Assembly: GCA_919902765.1 (NCBI GenBank)
Contig: CAKKRP010000023.1
Location: 1 to 64,000, forward strand
From: Gammaproteobacteria bacterium
GTDB lineage: Bacteria; Pseudomonadota; Gammaproteobacteria; S012-40
Direction of reading: 5' to 3'
DNA: 64,000 nt
A program made the position numbers and the translations under genes. The notes under the pieces were generated by a model, which saw nothing but the letters and a program-made list of their open reading frames with translations, had not been told where the DNA came from and searched no databases. Of the stretch, positions 18,849 through 30,073 are shown one piece after another (the first letter of the stretch is position 1; each line of letters starts with the position of its first letter).

Positions 18849-19994
18849 GTGGTGTATTTAGACCACAATGCCAGCACTCCGTTGGACGCGCGGGTGCTGG
18901 AGGCGATGCAACCATTTTTGGTCGCCAACCATGCCAATGCCTCGGCCTTATATCGACAAGGGCGGGCGGCGCGAGCGGCGATAGAACTCGCGCGCGAACA
19001 AATCGCAGCCTTGGTGGGTGCCCATCCTACGCAGGTGATCTTCACCAGCGGGGGGACCGAGGCCAATAACCTTGCCCTCAAGGGCGCGGTGCTGGGCATG
19101 GGCCTTAACAGTATCGTTGTATCGGGCATCGAGCACTCATCGATATTACAGGCCGCCAACGCGTTACGGCGCCAAGGGCGGCGAGTGTTGGAAATGCCGG
19201 TCGATGGCGCAGGACGAGTCGATATCGCTGGCGCGCGCACCCGGCTTGCCGCAGGGCAATGGGTGACGCTGATGTGGGTCAACAATGAGACTGGCGTGAT
19301 CCAAGATGTCTCAACGATGGCCGCAGCGGTGCGCGAGGCGGGGGCGTTTTTACATTGCGATGCCGTGCAGGCGGCGGGCAAGTTGAAGTTAGATTTCGAG
19401 GCCAGCGGCGCGCATGTTATAACGCTGTCGGCACATAAAATATATGGCCCCAAAGGGGTGGGCGCGATGGTGTTGGATCGCGCTTTAGATATAGAACCGT
19501 TGATCCACGGGGGGGGGCACGAACACGGTCTGCGCGCAGGCACTGAAAATGTCGCAGGCATCGTGGGTTTTGGGTGTGCCGCGATGTTGGCTGCAGCGGA
19601 AATGGTCGCACAAGTAGCGCATGTGCGTGCATTGCGCGACATGTTCGAGGCTCAGTTGGCGGCGGCATTGCCGGAGATTACGCTATTCGGGCAGCACGCT
19701 CTGCGTGTGAGTAACACGAGTTTTATAGGCGTGCCCGGCATGCATGGCGAAACCTTGTTGACCGCCTTGGATGCGGAAGGTTATGCCGTAGGTAGTGGCT
19801 CGGCGTGCGAGAGCAAGACCGGCCAGCCCAGCCATGTGTTGCTGGCCATGGGGGTTGCGCCAAGCTTGGCGGATGGCGCGCTACGGGTGAGTTTGGGCCA
19901 CCACAACACGGCCGGCGAAGTGGCAGGATTGGTAACGGTTTTGGCGAATGTCGTCGCGCGATTTCGCAATATGGCGGCGATGCGTTTGGCCTGA
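18849..19994 (+). CDS. NifS-like cysteine desulfurase (additional copy)
   Basis: 'MVYLDHNASTPLD', PLP Lys in '[10 protein letters not shown]', active-site Cys in 'GSACESKTGQPSHVL'; GTG start. Confidence 0.9.
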   Translation: MVYLDHNASTPLDARVLEAMQPFLVANHANASALYRQGRAARAAIELAREQIAALVGAHPTQVIFTSGGTEANNLALKGAVLGMGLNSIVVSGIEHSSILQAANALRRQGRRVLEMPVDGAGRVDIAGARTRLAAGQWVTLMWVNNETGVIQDVSTMAAAVREAGAFLHCDAVQAAGKLKLDFEASGAHVITLSAHKIYGPKGVGAMVLDRALDIEPLIHGGGHEHGLRAGTENVAGIVGFGCAAMLAAAEMVAQVAHVRALRDMFEAQLAAALPEITLFGQHALRVSNTSFIGVPGMHGETLLTALDAEGYAVGSGSACESKTGQPSHVLLAMGVAPSLADGALRVSLGHHNTAGEVAGLVTVLANVVARFRNMAAMRLA

Positions 19995-20039
19995 TGGCAG
20001 GTACAGTAACATTGAGTGTTGAGCGTACGGAGTATTAAC

Positions 20040-21257
20040 ATGCGTTTGCCTATTTATCTTGATTATTCGGCAACCACCCCCGTGGACGTACGGGTCGCGG
20101 AAAAAATGGCGAAATGCCTGACGATGGAGGGTGCGTTTGGTAATCCTGCGTCGCGTTCGCATGCCTTCGGTTGGGCCGCTGAAGAGGCGATAGACGAGGC
20201 GCGCGGACATGTCGCGGCGCTCATTAATGCCGATCCCAAAGAAATCGTTTGGACCTCAGGCGCAACGGAGTCGAACAATTTAGCCATCAAGGGTGTGGCC
20301 CATTTTTACCAAAAAAAGGGCAAACACATCGTCACTTGCAAGACTGAACACAAGGCGGTCTTGGATACGTGTCGCCAATTGGAGCGCGAAGGGTTTGAAG
20401 TGACTTATCTCGATCCTGAGCATAATGGATTGGTGGATTTAAACAAATTGGAAGCGGCCTTGCGGCCGGACACGGTGCTCGTGTCGTTGATGCATGTGAA
20501 TAATGAAATCGGCGTCATCCAAGACATCGGCGCCATCGGCGCGATGACGCGTGCGCGCGGTATCTTATTGCATGTCGATGCGGCGCAAAGCGCGGGCAAA
20601 GTGCCTATCGACTTGGACGCCATGGCGGTCGATTTGATGTCGTTTTCCGCGCATAAGATCTACGGCCCGAAGGGGATGGGCGCATTATACGTGCGCCGCA
20701 AACCGCGCGTGCGTATTGAACCGCAAATGCATGGCGGTGGGCATGAACGCGGTATGCGTTCCGGCACCTTAGCGACCCACCAAATCGTCGGCATGGGCGA
20801 GGCCTTCCGGATCGCGGGTTTAGAAATGGCGGCTGAAAATGAACGCATCTTAGGTCTACGTAACCGTCTGTGGGCAGGCCTGCAAGGCATGGAAGAAATT
20901 CATTTGAACGGCGATATGCATGCGCGCGTGGCAGGCAATTTGAACGTCAGTTTTAATTATGTCGAGGGTGAATCCTTAATCATGGCGCTGAAAGATATCG
21001 CAGTGTCATCCGGTTCGGCCTGTACCTCGGCCAGCTTGGAGCCCTCTTACGTGTTACGCGCCATCGGGCGTAGCGACGAGTTGGCGCATAGCTCCATACG
21101 GTTTACCTTGGGTCGTTATACAACGACTGAAGATGTGGACTACACGATCAAGTTAGTGCGCGATAAAGTCGCCAAATTACGTGAGCTATCGCCGCTGTGG
21201 GATATGTATAAAGAAGGTGTGGATATCTCCAAGATCCAATGGGCTGCCCACCACTAA
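20040..21257 (+). CDS. iscS: Cysteine desulfurase IscS
   Basis: '[16 protein letters not shown]', '[21 protein letters not shown]', C-terminal '[11 protein letters not shown]'. Confidence 0.96.
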   Translation: MRLPIYLDYSATTPVDVRVAEKMAKCLTMEGAFGNPASRSHAFGWAAEEAIDEARGHVAALINADPKEIVWTSGATESNNLAIKGVAHFYQKKGKHIVTCKTEHKAVLDTCRQLEREGFEVTYLDPEHNGLVDLNKLEAALRPDTVLVSLMHVNNEIGVIQDIGAIGAMTRARGILLHVDAAQSAGKVPIDLDAMAVDLMSFSAHKIYGPKGMGALYVRRKPRVRIEPQMHGGGHERGMRSGTLATHQIVGMGEAFRIAGLEMAAENERILGLRNRLWAGLQGMEEIHLNGDMHARVAGNLNVSFNYVEGESLIMALKDIAVSSGSACTSASLEPSYVLRAIGRSDELAHSSIRFTLGRYTTTEDVDYTIKLVRDKVAKLRELSPLWDMYKEGVDISKIQWAAHH

Positions 21258-21392
21258 GATAGTGTTAGTGGCTAGGTAACGGGTGGTAAAAGTTGGGTTA
21301 TTGATTTATATTGCGCGGTGCCCCTGGCCGAAGGGGATATAGCGCCGCTTATGGACGGCCGATATAGTAGTGTGAGCGAGGAGTAAAACATT

Positions 21393-21794
21393 ATGGCTTA
21401 CAGCGATAAAGTATTAGATCATTATGAAAATCCGCGTAACGTGGGTTCGTTTACCAAAGACGATCCTAGCGTAGGAACTGGGATGGTAGGGGCACCTGCC
21501 TGTGGCGACGTGATGCGCCTGCAAATTAAGGTCAATGAGCTAGGCGTCATTGAAGATGCGCGTTTCAAGACCTATGGTTGCGGTTCCGCCATCGCGTCCA
21601 GTTCGTTGTTGACGGAATGGGTCAAGGGCAAAACCTTAGACCAGGCCCGCCAGATTAAAAACACCGATATCGCCACCGAATTGGCCCTGCCGCCGGTGAA
21701 GATCCATTGTTCGGTGCTCGCCGAAGACGCCATTAAGGCCGCCATCGACGATTTCAAATCCAAGCAACATGCCGATGCGCAGAAATCCGCGTGA
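21393..21794 (+). CDS. iscU: Fe-S scaffold IscU
   Basis: '[15 protein letters not shown]', 'GAPACGDVM', '[13 protein letters not shown]', '[16 protein letters not shown]'. Confidence 0.97.
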   Translation: MAYSDKVLDHYENPRNVGSFTKDDPSVGTGMVGAPACGDVMRLQIKVNELGVIEDARFKTYGCGSAIASSSLLTEWVKGKTLDQARQIKNTDIATELALPPVKIHCSVLAEDAIKAAIDDFKSKQHADAQKSA

Positions 21795-22120
21795 ATATGA
21801 GCATCAGTCTTACCGAAGCGGCGGCAAACCGAGTTAGAACCTTCCTGCAAAAGCGTGGACGTGGCGCGGGTTTGCGTCTGGGCGTGCGCACCAGCGGGTG
21901 TTCCGGGTTGGCCTATGTGATGGAATACGCCGATCAGATCGAGCCTACCGACGAGGTCTTTGAAGAGCACGGCGTCAAGCTCATCGTGGACAAAAAAAGT
22001 CTGGTTTACCTCGATGGTACGCAAGTCGATTTCACCAAAGAAGGATTGAACGAGGGGTTTAAATTTAATAATCCCAACGTCAAGGGCGAATGTGGTTGCG
22101 GCGAGAGCTTTACCGTATAG
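21791..22120 (+). CDS. iscA: A-type Fe-S carrier IscA
   Basis: '[18 protein letters not shown]' and C-terminal 'GECGCGESF'. Confidence 0.96.
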   Translation: MNMSISLTEAAANRVRTFLQKRGRGAGLRLGVRTSGCSGLAYVMEYADQIEPTDEVFEEHGVKLIVDKKSLVYLDGTQVDFTKEGLNEGFKFNNPNVKGECGCGESFTV

Positions 22121-22233
22121 TCGTAGCAGCTTTTTTTGCGCCTTTCAATATTAGTATTTAATAAAATAATGTTGTCTGTGCGGGAGACATTGCAGCGCGG
22201 TAAAATATCGCGTTGCCGGTTCGAGGATGGCCA

Positions 22234-22749
22234 ATGTACGACAATGACTTCGCCTTGTTTGGCCTGCCAGTGGCGTTTGCGCTTGACACAGCGGTGTTGA
22301 CGGCACGCTATCGTGACCTGCAACGCGCCGTACACCCCGATAAATTCATCCAGGCCAGCGAGGCAGAGCGCGTGCTGGCCGTGCGCCAAGCGGCGCGTAT
22401 CAATGACGCCTACCAACATTTAAAAACTCCCTTGGCGCGTGCGCAATATCTACTGACGCTGCATGGACACGGTTTAGTGGCAGAGCACGCGACGCTTAAA
22501 GACCCCGAGTTTTTGCTAGAGCAAATGGAATTGCGTGAGGCGTTGAGCGAGGCGGATAGTGCGGCATTGGCACGCCTGCAGATGCAAATTGAGCAGCGTT
22601 TGCAAACCTTAATTCAGGCATTGGAGAGCGGTTTCGCCGCCGCGCAGCCGGATTGGGCGCAGTTACAAGTGGTGGTGTTAAAAACGCAGTTTATGCACAA
22701 ATTACGCAACGAGGCTGAGCTACGCGCTGAGCGCTTGTTGGGGATGTAA
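22234..22749 (+). CDS. hscB: Co-chaperone HscB
   Basis: J-domain with HPDK; gene context. Confidence 0.94.
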   Translation: MYDNDFALFGLPVAFALDTAVLTARYRDLQRAVHPDKFIQASEAERVLAVRQAARINDAYQHLKTPLARAQYLLTLHGHGLVAEHATLKDPEFLLEQMELREALSEADSAALARLQMQIEQRLQTLIQALESGFAAAQPDWAQLQVVVLKTQFMHKLRNEAELRAERLLGM

Positions 22750-22769
22750 CCAGAGGTTTTAGACGTAGC

Positions 22770-24647
22770 ATGGCCTTATTACAAATTTCCGAACCGGGCG
22801 AATCCACCGCGCCGCATCAACATCGCTTAGCGGCGGGCATAGACCTGGGCACCACGCATTCGTTGATCGCGACGGTGCGCAGTGGCGTGGCGGAGACCTT
22901 GCCCGATACGCAGGGCCGCCATCTATTGCCTTCAGTGGTCCGTTACATCGCGTCCGGCGCTGCCCCCGTCGTGGGCTGGGAGGCCATTGCGCAGGCGACG
23001 GAAGACCCGCATAACACGATTGCCTCCATTAAGCGTTTGATGGGGCGCGGTAGCGACGATGTGCGCGCGCTGCATGCGCGTTTGCCCTATGAATTCAATT
23101 TGAACGATGCCCGCGTGCCGCGTTTGCGCACCGCAGGGGGCGAGTTCAGCGCCATAGAAATCTCGGCCGAGATATTAAAAAATTTGCGCGTGCGCGGCGA
23201 ACAAACGCTGGGAGGCGAACTGACTGGCGTGGTGATCACGGTGCCCGCATATTTTGACGACGCCCAACGTCAGGCCACTAAAGACGCCGCAAAATTGGCG
23301 GGCCTCAATGTCTATCGTTTGCTTAATGAACCGACGGCGGCGGCGGTCGCGTATGGTCTGGATAGCGGCACCGAGGGCGTAGTGGCGGTGTACGATTTAG
23401 GCGGGGGCACGTTTGATATCTCATTGTTACGCCTCAATCGCGGTATATTTGAGGTCTTGGCCACTGCCGGGGATACGGCGTTGGGTGGTGACGATATGGA
23501 TCACGTCATCGCGGAATATTTATTACAACAGGCGGGCGTCACGCGTTCCGATATGGACGCCAAAGACTGGCGACGTTTGTTGCGCGATGCGCGGACCTAT
23601 AAAGAGCGCTTGACGGATGCTCCGGCCGTCGCCGTGGAAGTACGTACCGGCGAGCGTGTCGCGTACCAAGGTGAATTGTCGCGTACGCAATTTGAGGCCT
23701 TGATAGAAAATTTATTGCAGCGCACGCTAACGCCGTGTCGGCGTGTACTCCGCGATGCCGGTGTTGCCACCGCTGAAATCGTCCAAGTGGTGATGGTCGG
23801 CGGCGCCACGCGTACGCCACGCGTACGTGCGGCGGTAGAACAGTTTTTTGCGCGACCGCCGTTGGTCGATATCGATCCCGATAAGGTCGTCGCCATCGGT
23901 GCCGCGATACAGGCTAACACCTTGGCCGGGAATAAATCGGGCGACGAATTATTATTGTTGGACGTGTTGCCCCTGAGTTTAGGCTTAGAGACCATGGGTG
24001 GCTTGGTCGAACAAATTATTCCGCGCAATACCACCTTGCCGGTGACGCGTGGGCAGGAATTCACGACCTTCAAAGACGGTCAAACCGCGATGGCCTTGCA
24101 TATCGTGCAAGGTGAGCGCGATTTAGTCGCCGATTGCCGATCTTTAGCACGCTTTGAATTGCGCGGCATCATGCCGATGGTGGCGGGCATGGCGCGTGTT
24201 TTAGTCACCTTTCAAGTGGATGCCGATGGTTTGTTGAATGTCAGTGCGCGTGAACAATTCAGTGGTGTGGCGACCGATATTGTCGTTAAACCGTCTTACG
24301 GTTTGAAAGACGGCGAAATCGAACGCATGTTGCGCGATTCGTTTGAATACGCGCAAGTCGATGTGGTGCAGCGCCGTTTGCGTGAGCAGCAAGTCGAGAC
24401 GGATCGCGAAATCGCCGCCGTCGCAACGGCCCTGGCGGTGGATGGCGATCAACTGTTGTCGGCGTCCGAGCGTGTTGTCATTGAGGCCGCGCTGGCGGCG
24501 TTGAAACAAGCGCGCGCAGGCGACGACCCCATCGCCATGCAAGATGCGGTCAAGGCGATGGAAAAAGCCGCGACAGACTACGTTGGACGGCGCATGAACA
24601 GCAATATACGCAAGGCCATGGCCGGTCATAAGATAGACGAATTTTAG
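22770..24647 (+). CDS. hscA: Fe-S assembly chaperone HscA (Hsp70)
   Basis: '[16 protein letters not shown]', Hsp70 signatures. Confidence 0.96.
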   Translation: MALLQISEPGESTAPHQHRLAAGIDLGTTHSLIATVRSGVAETLPDTQGRHLLPSVVRYIASGAAPVVGWEAIAQATEDPHNTIASIKRLMGRGSDDVRALHARLPYEFNLNDARVPRLRTAGGEFSAIEISAEILKNLRVRGEQTLGGELTGVVITVPAYFDDAQRQATKDAAKLAGLNVYRLLNEPTAAAVAYGLDSGTEGVVAVYDLGGGTFDISLLRLNRGIFEVLATAGDTALGGDDMDHVIAEYLLQQAGVTRSDMDAKDWRRLLRDARTYKERLTDAPAVAVEVRTGERVAYQGELSRTQFEALIENLLQRTLTPCRRVLRDAGVATAEIVQVVMVGGATRTPRVRAAVEQFFARPPLVDIDPDKVVAIGAAIQANTLAGNKSGDELLLLDVLPLSLGLETMGGLVEQIIPRNTTLPVTRGQEFTTFKDGQTAMALHIVQGERDLVADCRSLARFELRGIMPMVAGMARVLVTFQVDADGLLNVSAREQFSGVATDIVVKPSYGLKDGEIERMLRDSFEYAQVDVVQRRLREQQVETDREIAAVATALAVDGDQLLSASERVVIEAALAALKQARAGDDPIAMQDAVKAMEKAATDYVGRRMNSNIRKAMAGHKIDEF

Positions 24648-24657
24648 TGAGTAGCCT

Positions 24658-24996
24658 ATGACCCAAATTATTGTATTACCGCATGTGGAGCTGTGTCCCG
24701 AGGGCGCAGTAATAGAGGTCAAACCCGGTGTTAGCGTGTGTGACGCCTTATTGGACAATGGCATAGAGATCGAGCATGCGTGTGAAAAATCTTGCGCCTG
24801 TACGACCTGTCATATCTATGTGCGTGAAGGTGGGGACTCCTTGGCGGCGGCGACCGACGATGAAGAAGACATGTTAGACAAGGCATGGGGTTTAGACACG
24901 GATTCGCGCCTGAGTTGTCAGGCCTTGGTCGGCAAGGACAATCTTGTCGTAGAGATTCCCAGATATACGATCAATATGGTCTCCGAACATCACTGA
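24658..24996 (+). CDS. fdx: ISC-system 2Fe-2S ferredoxin
   Basis: '[14 protein letters not shown]...LSCQA' plant-type 2Fe-2S ligands. Confidence 0.95.
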   Translation: MTQIIVLPHVELCPEGAVIEVKPGVSVCDALLDNGIEIEHACEKSCACTTCHIYVREGGDSLAAATDDEEDMLDKAWGLDTDSRLSCQALVGKDNLVVEIPRYTINMVSEHH

Positions 24997-25007
24997 GAGG
25001 TAGCGTT

Positions 25008-25208
25008 ATGAGCATCAAATGGACGGATACGCGCGACATCGCCATCGCCTTGGATGAGGCGCATCCGGATATCGATCCGCAATTTGTGCGCTTCACCGAT
25101 TTGCATCAATGGGTGGTCGGGTTAGAAGATTTTAGCGACGACCCCCAGCGTTCTAATGAAAAAATATTGGAAGCGATACAAATGACCTGGTTGGAAGAGC
25201 GCGGTTAA
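25008..25208 (+). CDS. iscX: IscX
   Basis: 66 aa '[42 protein letters not shown]'. Confidence 0.94.
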   Translation: MSIKWTDTRDIAIALDEAHPDIDPQFVRFTDLHQWVVGLEDFSDDPQRSNEKILEAIQMTWLEERG

Positions 25209-25217
25209 ATAATTTAT

Positions 25218-25736
25218 TTACCAACTGATGTACGCGTATCCCTTGTGTTGCAATTCCATCAATGCCGCCGCGCCTACGTCGATGATTTCTGCAAACGGGA
25301 CTAAATCTTCCGCTGTCAATTTTAAAGACCGCATCGTATTACCGCAGGCGACAAATTTAACCCCATATTGATGCAAACTCGAAACGCGTTCCTGCGTTTC
25401 CTTGGCGACCGGGCGCGTGGGTTTTTTGGCCAGAATTTGCAGGCCGGGACCTATGCAGACCACTACAATGGCGATATCGTCGGTATATTTGCGCAACATC
25501 GCGCCGATGGAAAACAACACACTGTTGTGATAATCCGCCTCGCTTTTATTAAATTGATAGACGACCTTGTTGGGTGGTTCTTCGCCGGGAAACCGCAAGG
25601 TGTTTTCTTCCGCTTTGACACTTGTGTGCAACGCGACGGCCAGACCGCCGCCTGCGACTAACTGGCCAAGCAAGCGCCGTCGCACCTTATTGTAGGGCTG
25701 GGTGATCAAGCGATTTAGGTAGGTGGATTTAGCCAT
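25218..25736 (-). CDS. DsrE/DsrF-like family protein with Tat-like signal peptide
   Basis: 'VRRRLLGQLVAGGGLAVALH'; 'GPGLQILAKK...LHQYGVKFVACGNTM' DsrE-like. Confidence 0.75.
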   Translation of the reverse strand: MAKSTYLNRLITQPYNKVRRRLLGQLVAGGGLAVALHTSVKAEENTLRFPGEEPPNKVVYQFNKSEADYHNSVLFSIGAMLRKYTDDIAIVVVCIGPGLQILAKKPTRPVAKETQERVSSLHQYGVKFVACGNTMRSLKLTAEDLVPFAEIIDVGAAALMELQHKGYAYISW

Positions 25737-26034
25737 AGCAGCGCCCTCGTCAGGTGGTTCCCTAAAGTGATATGCAACTAAAGTAGCATGAAAGCGCGAG
25801 CCTTCCTACGAGCGACGTGAAATAACCGGGTTACACTCCACTTGTAATATTATAACTAATTGATTATAAAAGGTAAAAAGTAATTAGTGTAGGCGGGCTC
25901 GCGCGGTGTACATTAATTGATTGTTACAAACTGAAACACTCTGTTACCTGAGCGCAAAGAATGTGACGGCGGCTTGCTTTATTCTAAACGGGTCATCATG
26001 TGATGATATTGAATTACGACACAAGGAGATGAAT

Positions 26035-26493
26035 ATGCAACGTCCTTATCGCGCAATTATTGTGGTCACTCTGTTGGCGGCCGGTGCGGCGCTGGCGGCC
26101 GGGTGTACGCATTGGAGGCACAAAAATCCGGAAGAGCATGCGGCGTACATGGTGGAGAAGACCACTAAAAAGCTTGATTTGAATGCGCCGCAGATCGCCA
26201 AACTAAATGTGTTGCGCGATCAAATACTGGCGGTGGCGAAGGAACATAAGCAAGTGCATGCGACTATGCACAAAGATGTGTTGTCATTATTCTCGCAGCC
26301 TACGTTTGATCGCCAGGGCGTCACGAATATGGTAAGCGAACGTACTAAGACGGTCAACGAGAAAGCGCCCGCCATCATCAATGCATTTGGTGATTTCTAT
26401 GATAGCTTGGATGCCAAACAACAGGCCAAATTAAAGGAGTTTTTAGAAGATCGTATGGAACATTTCGGAGCGGGCATGCACGGTACCGACTAA
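26035..26493 (+). CDS. CpxP/Spy-like periplasmic lipoprotein
   Basis: AAGGAG 6 bp before ATG 26035; lipobox LAAGC; LTxxQ-like helical protein; upstream of two-component system. Confidence 0.75.
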   Translation: MQRPYRAIIVVTLLAAGAALAAGCTHWRHKNPEEHAAYMVEKTTKKLDLNAPQIAKLNVLRDQILAVAKEHKQVHATMHKDVLSLFSQPTFDRQGVTNMVSERTKTVNEKAPAIINAFGDFYDSLDAKQQAKLKEFLEDRMEHFGAGMHGTD

Positions 26494-26508
26494 AGTTGGC
26501 GCTGTGAA

Positions 26509-26540
26509 GACATCCCCGTCTTGCGGGGATGTCTTTTTGT
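26509..26540 (+). terminator. Rho-independent terminator
   Basis: GACATCCCCG-tcttg-CGGGGATGTC-TTTTT. Confidence 0.93.
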
Positions 26541-26601
26541 TTGTGCGCAATGGGCGTAGAGGCAGCCTATACTGTAATGCCGAACAGGGAGAAATAGACG
26601 T

Positions 26602-27276
26602 ATGGGGCACCTGCTGCTAATCGATGACGATGAGCGTTTGGCGGCGCTGTTGGCGCGATATTTTGAGCGATTTCAATTGACCATGGACAGTGCCGTAACG
26701 CCTAGCGATGGGCTGCGGAAATTGCGCGGTCACCACTATGATATGGTCATACTCGATGTGATGCTCCCAGAGCAAGATGGGTTTGAAGTCTGCAAAAATA
26801 TACGTAAATTCAGCGCCGTTCCCATCATCATGTTAACCGCGCGTGGCGAGGTGACGGACCGTGTGGTCGGACTGGAGTTGGGCGCGGACGATTACCTGGC
26901 CAAACCTTTTGAGCCGCGCGAATTAGTGGCAAGAATTCAAAATGTGCTGAAACGTATAGTACGCACAGGTACCGGCGGTGCGTTACTAAAATATGAGCGT
27001 TTGACGATAGACACAGACACGCAGTTGGTGAGTGCGGATGGTAAAGACGTGGCATTCAGTGCGCTGGAGTATCAATTTTTAATATTGCTCGCGCAACATC
27101 CGAATAAGGTCTTTAGCCGGGATGAGATATTAAATGAACTAAAAGGGATAGATGCGGATATTTACACAAGATCCGTCGATATATTAGTTAGTCGCGTGCG
27201 CCAAAAAATCGCCCCTCTTGAATTGATTAAAACGGTGCGCGGAGCGGGCTATTGCTTCACGGGTAAGCCGCTATGA
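26602..27276 (+). CDS. OmpR/CpxR-family response regulator
   Basis: 'LLIDDDERLAALL', 'MVILDVMLPEQDGFEVC', 'PIIMLTARGE', C-terminal winged helix. Confidence 0.92.
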   Translation: MGHLLLIDDDERLAALLARYFERFQLTMDSAVTPSDGLRKLRGHHYDMVILDVMLPEQDGFEVCKNIRKFSAVPIIMLTARGEVTDRVVGLELGADDYLAKPFEPRELVARIQNVLKRIVRTGTGGALLKYERLTIDTDTQLVSADGKDVAFSALEYQFLILLAQHPNKVFSRDEILNELKGIDADIYTRSVDILVSRVRQKIAPLELIKTVRGAGYCFTGKPL

Positions 27277-28616
27277 GGGCCATGGCGCGCAATACACTCT
27301 TAGAAAAATACCTGCCTCGCTCGATCAAGGCGCGGGTCTCATTGCTGTTTTTGGCGATGGCGGCGGTGTTCGCTTTAGTGTTGGCCGGCATTATCGCCTG
27401 GGCGATGCGCGATCATTTTAACCAGACGGTTAGGCCGCACTTAGAGCAATATCTGGAATATGTGCGTGCTGATATCGGCAATCCGCCCAACCTTGAGCGC
27501 GCGCGCGAGATTGCACTGCGAGTGCCCGTGGAAATAGCGGTGCAGGGTGCGAACGTGCGGTGGTCGTCGAGTGGGCGTCAGGTAGATATAGACGCGATAA
27601 AAGAGCATCGGCGTTTTATATTAAACGGTGTTCAATATTTTACCGGGGAATATGGAGAGCGTGAATATTTGGTGACGCGTTATCCTGATAGTACGGTCGT
27701 TTTTTCTATTCCGCATCCGCACCACGAATCCGGCTGGCGCAGGGTCGCGCCCTTTGCAGTGTTGCTGATATTATTTTTTGGGTTTTATCACATTATGCGT
27801 TATTTTTTTGCGCCCGTAGCGACATTAAAAGAAGGGATACAAAAAATCGGTAGTGGCGAGCTGACTCACCGCATCGTAGTGCCGCGCCGGGATGAATTGG
27901 GGGAATTGGCGATCAGTATTAATGCGATGGCTGACGACATAGAAAAAATCCTCGATGCAAAGCGCCAGCTCCTGTTGGCGATCAGCCATGAATTGCGCAC
28001 GCCGGTGACGCGCGCCAGGGTGTCCGCAGCGATGGTGGAAGACGCCCGGCAAAGGACTGATTTAGAGCGCGATCTAGTGGAGATAGACCGTTTAATAGAA
28101 GAATTGCTCGAGGCGGAACGCCTCAGCGTTCAACATGCCATACTGCACAAAGCACAGCTAGATCTATGCCGTTTAGTGCATGAGCTTAGTACACCGTACA
28201 TCGAACGCGGCGTGGATGTAGCGTGCGCGGGTCCGGTAGTGTTAATGCTAGACGAGGTGCGTATAAAAATATTGTTAAGAAACTTGCTCGACAATGCCTT
28301 TAGCCATGGACAAAGCGGCTACCGCGCGCCTACGCTACGCGTGAAAGCGACAGGTAACGAGGTTGTTTTGGAAGTGCGTGATTATGGTCGCGGCGTGGAT
28401 AAAACCCAGCTGGCGCAATTGACCCAACCTTTTTACCGCGCCGATGCCGCGCGTCGCCGTGCGACCGGTGGGCATGGTTTGGGCCTGTATTTATGCCGCA
28501 AGATCGTCGAGGCGCACGGCGGTCGTTTGGAAATCTCTAGTGAAATCAACGCGGGCCTGGTCATTAAGGCGATTCTTCCGCGCGCTCAGGGTGAATTATT
28601 GTCACCCGTGGAATAA
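27273..28616 (+). CDS. CpxA-like sensor histidine kinase
   Basis: HAMP, H-box 'LLLAISHELRTPVTRAR', N-box 'LLRNLLDNAFSHG', G-box 'GHGLGLYLCRKIVEAHGG'. Confidence 0.92.
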   Translation: MRAMARNTLLEKYLPRSIKARVSLLFLAMAAVFALVLAGIIAWAMRDHFNQTVRPHLEQYLEYVRADIGNPPNLERAREIALRVPVEIAVQGANVRWSSSGRQVDIDAIKEHRRFILNGVQYFTGEYGEREYLVTRYPDSTVVFSIPHPHHESGWRRVAPFAVLLILFFGFYHIMRYFFAPVATLKEGIQKIGSGELTHRIVVPRRDELGELAISINAMADDIEKILDAKRQLLLAISHELRTPVTRARVSAAMVEDARQRTDLERDLVEIDRLIEELLEAERLSVQHAILHKAQLDLCRLVHELSTPYIERGVDVACAGPVVLMLDEVRIKILLRNLLDNAFSHGQSGYRAPTLRVKATGNEVVLEVRDYGRGVDKTQLAQLTQPFYRADAARRRATGGHGLGLYLCRKIVEAHGGRLEISSEINAGLVIKAILPRAQGELLSPVE

Positions 28617-28676
28617 CTTCGTTGTGTAACCTGTTTATCCTTGTAGAGATATCTCGGACACACCTGCGAAGGACAC

Positions 28677-29177
28677 ATGAGCAAGTTTGAAGAATTAATC
28701 GTTGAGCAGATACCACGTCTACGGCGTTATGCGCGGGCCTTGGTGGGTGAGCGCGCGCGTGCCGACGATCTTGTGCAGGATACGCTGGAACGTGCGTGGA
28801 CGCGCTTTCATTTGTGGCGGCACGGCAGCAATTTGCGCGCCTGGTTGTTTACGGTGATGCATAACGTATTTGTCAACCAGTACCGCAACGGCGATCGCGG
28901 GCGAACTTCTTCATTGGATGAAAATTTTGAAATTCCTATGCGCGATGGTAGCGAAGTATCTATGCAGATGCGTGACCTACACAATTCATTGGCACAATTA
29001 CCGGATGATTTTCGCGAAGTAATATTATTAGTCGGCGTAGAGCAGTTGACTTATGAAGAGGTCTCTGAAGTGTTAAATATCCCATTGGGTACTGTGATGT
29101 CGCGACTTTCGCGTGCCCGCGAAAAATTACATGTCTTGATGTCCGGTCAAGTGAAGCCGTTGCGGAGAATCAAATGA
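28677..29177 (+). CDS. ECF-family RNA polymerase sigma factor
   Basis: 'RARADDLVQDTLERAW', 'YEEVSEVLNIPLGTVMSRLSRAREKL'. Confidence 0.92.
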   Translation: MSKFEELIVEQIPRLRRYARALVGERARADDLVQDTLERAWTRFHLWRHGSNLRAWLFTVMHNVFVNQYRNGDRGRTSSLDENFEIPMRDGSEVSMQMRDLHNSLAQLPDDFREVILLVGVEQLTYEEVSEVLNIPLGTVMSRLSRAREKLHVLMSGQVKPLRRIK

Positions 29178-29932
29178 CGAATGTGCATCCAGTAACAGAA
29201 AATGATTTGCACGCATACGTGGATCAACGTTTAGACCCGGCGCGGCATGCGCAGGTGGAGGCCTATTTGGCGGCGCATCCAGAGGCCGCCACGCAAGTGC
29301 TGATTTATCGCGAGCAAAAAACCTTGTTGCGTAATGCGTTTGATCCCGTACTGGCGGAGCCTATTCCCAAACACATGCTAAAAGCGCGTAGCCGACGCTG
29401 GGGGCGGCCTCAATTATTAGCGGTTGCCGCTTCGTTAACGATGGGCGTGAGCATAGGTTGGTGGGTACACGGCGAGACGGCGTTAAAAAAGAATGCGTTA
29501 TTGGTGTCCTTGCCGATGCAGGCAACGGTAGCGCACGCGGTATATACAACGGAGGTATTGCATCCGGTCGAAGTCGGCGCGGATCAGCAAGACCACCTGG
29601 TAAAATGGCTGTCGAAGCGACTCAATAAACCGCTGCATGCACCGGTGCTGCAGCATGCCGGTTATCAATTGGAAGGCGGGCGTTTACTCCCGGGAAATAG
29701 CGGTCCTGCCGCGCAATTTATGTATCGCGACAGCGCCGGGCAACGTTTGACTTTGTATTTGCGTAAAGCCTTGGCGGAGAATTCCGATACGGCGTTTCGC
29801 TATGCGCGAGAAAGCGGCGTCAGCGTTTTCTATTGGGTCGATGGCGATATGGCCTATGCGCTATCAGGCGACATCGCGCGCGAAAAATTATTGATTGTAG
29901 CGGATGCGGTGTATCGGGATTTGATGAAATAG
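29174..29932 (+). CDS. Anti-sigma factor (membrane)
   Basis: 'VTENDLHAYVDQRLDPARHAQVEAYLAAHPEA'; one TM; coupled to sigma gene. Confidence 0.85.
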   Translation: MTNVHPVTENDLHAYVDQRLDPARHAQVEAYLAAHPEAATQVLIYREQKTLLRNAFDPVLAEPIPKHMLKARSRRWGRPQLLAVAASLTMGVSIGWWVHGETALKKNALLVSLPMQATVAHAVYTTEVLHPVEVGADQQDHLVKWLSKRLNKPLHAPVLQHAGYQLEGGRLLPGNSGPAAQFMYRDSAGQRLTLYLRKALAENSDTAFRYARESGVSVFYWVDGDMAYALSGDIAREKLLIVADAVYRDLMK

Positions 29933-30073
29933 ATACGCCATCGCGGGCTTACGTTGCGTAGGCGATATCTCACGCATGCCGGTGGCGTCCACGTAGGAGT
30001 TTGTCGGGTTGACTATTGAACAGCGTTCAAATATATTTTGCGCACGTTACAATCGTATACAAAAGGGAGGCGT

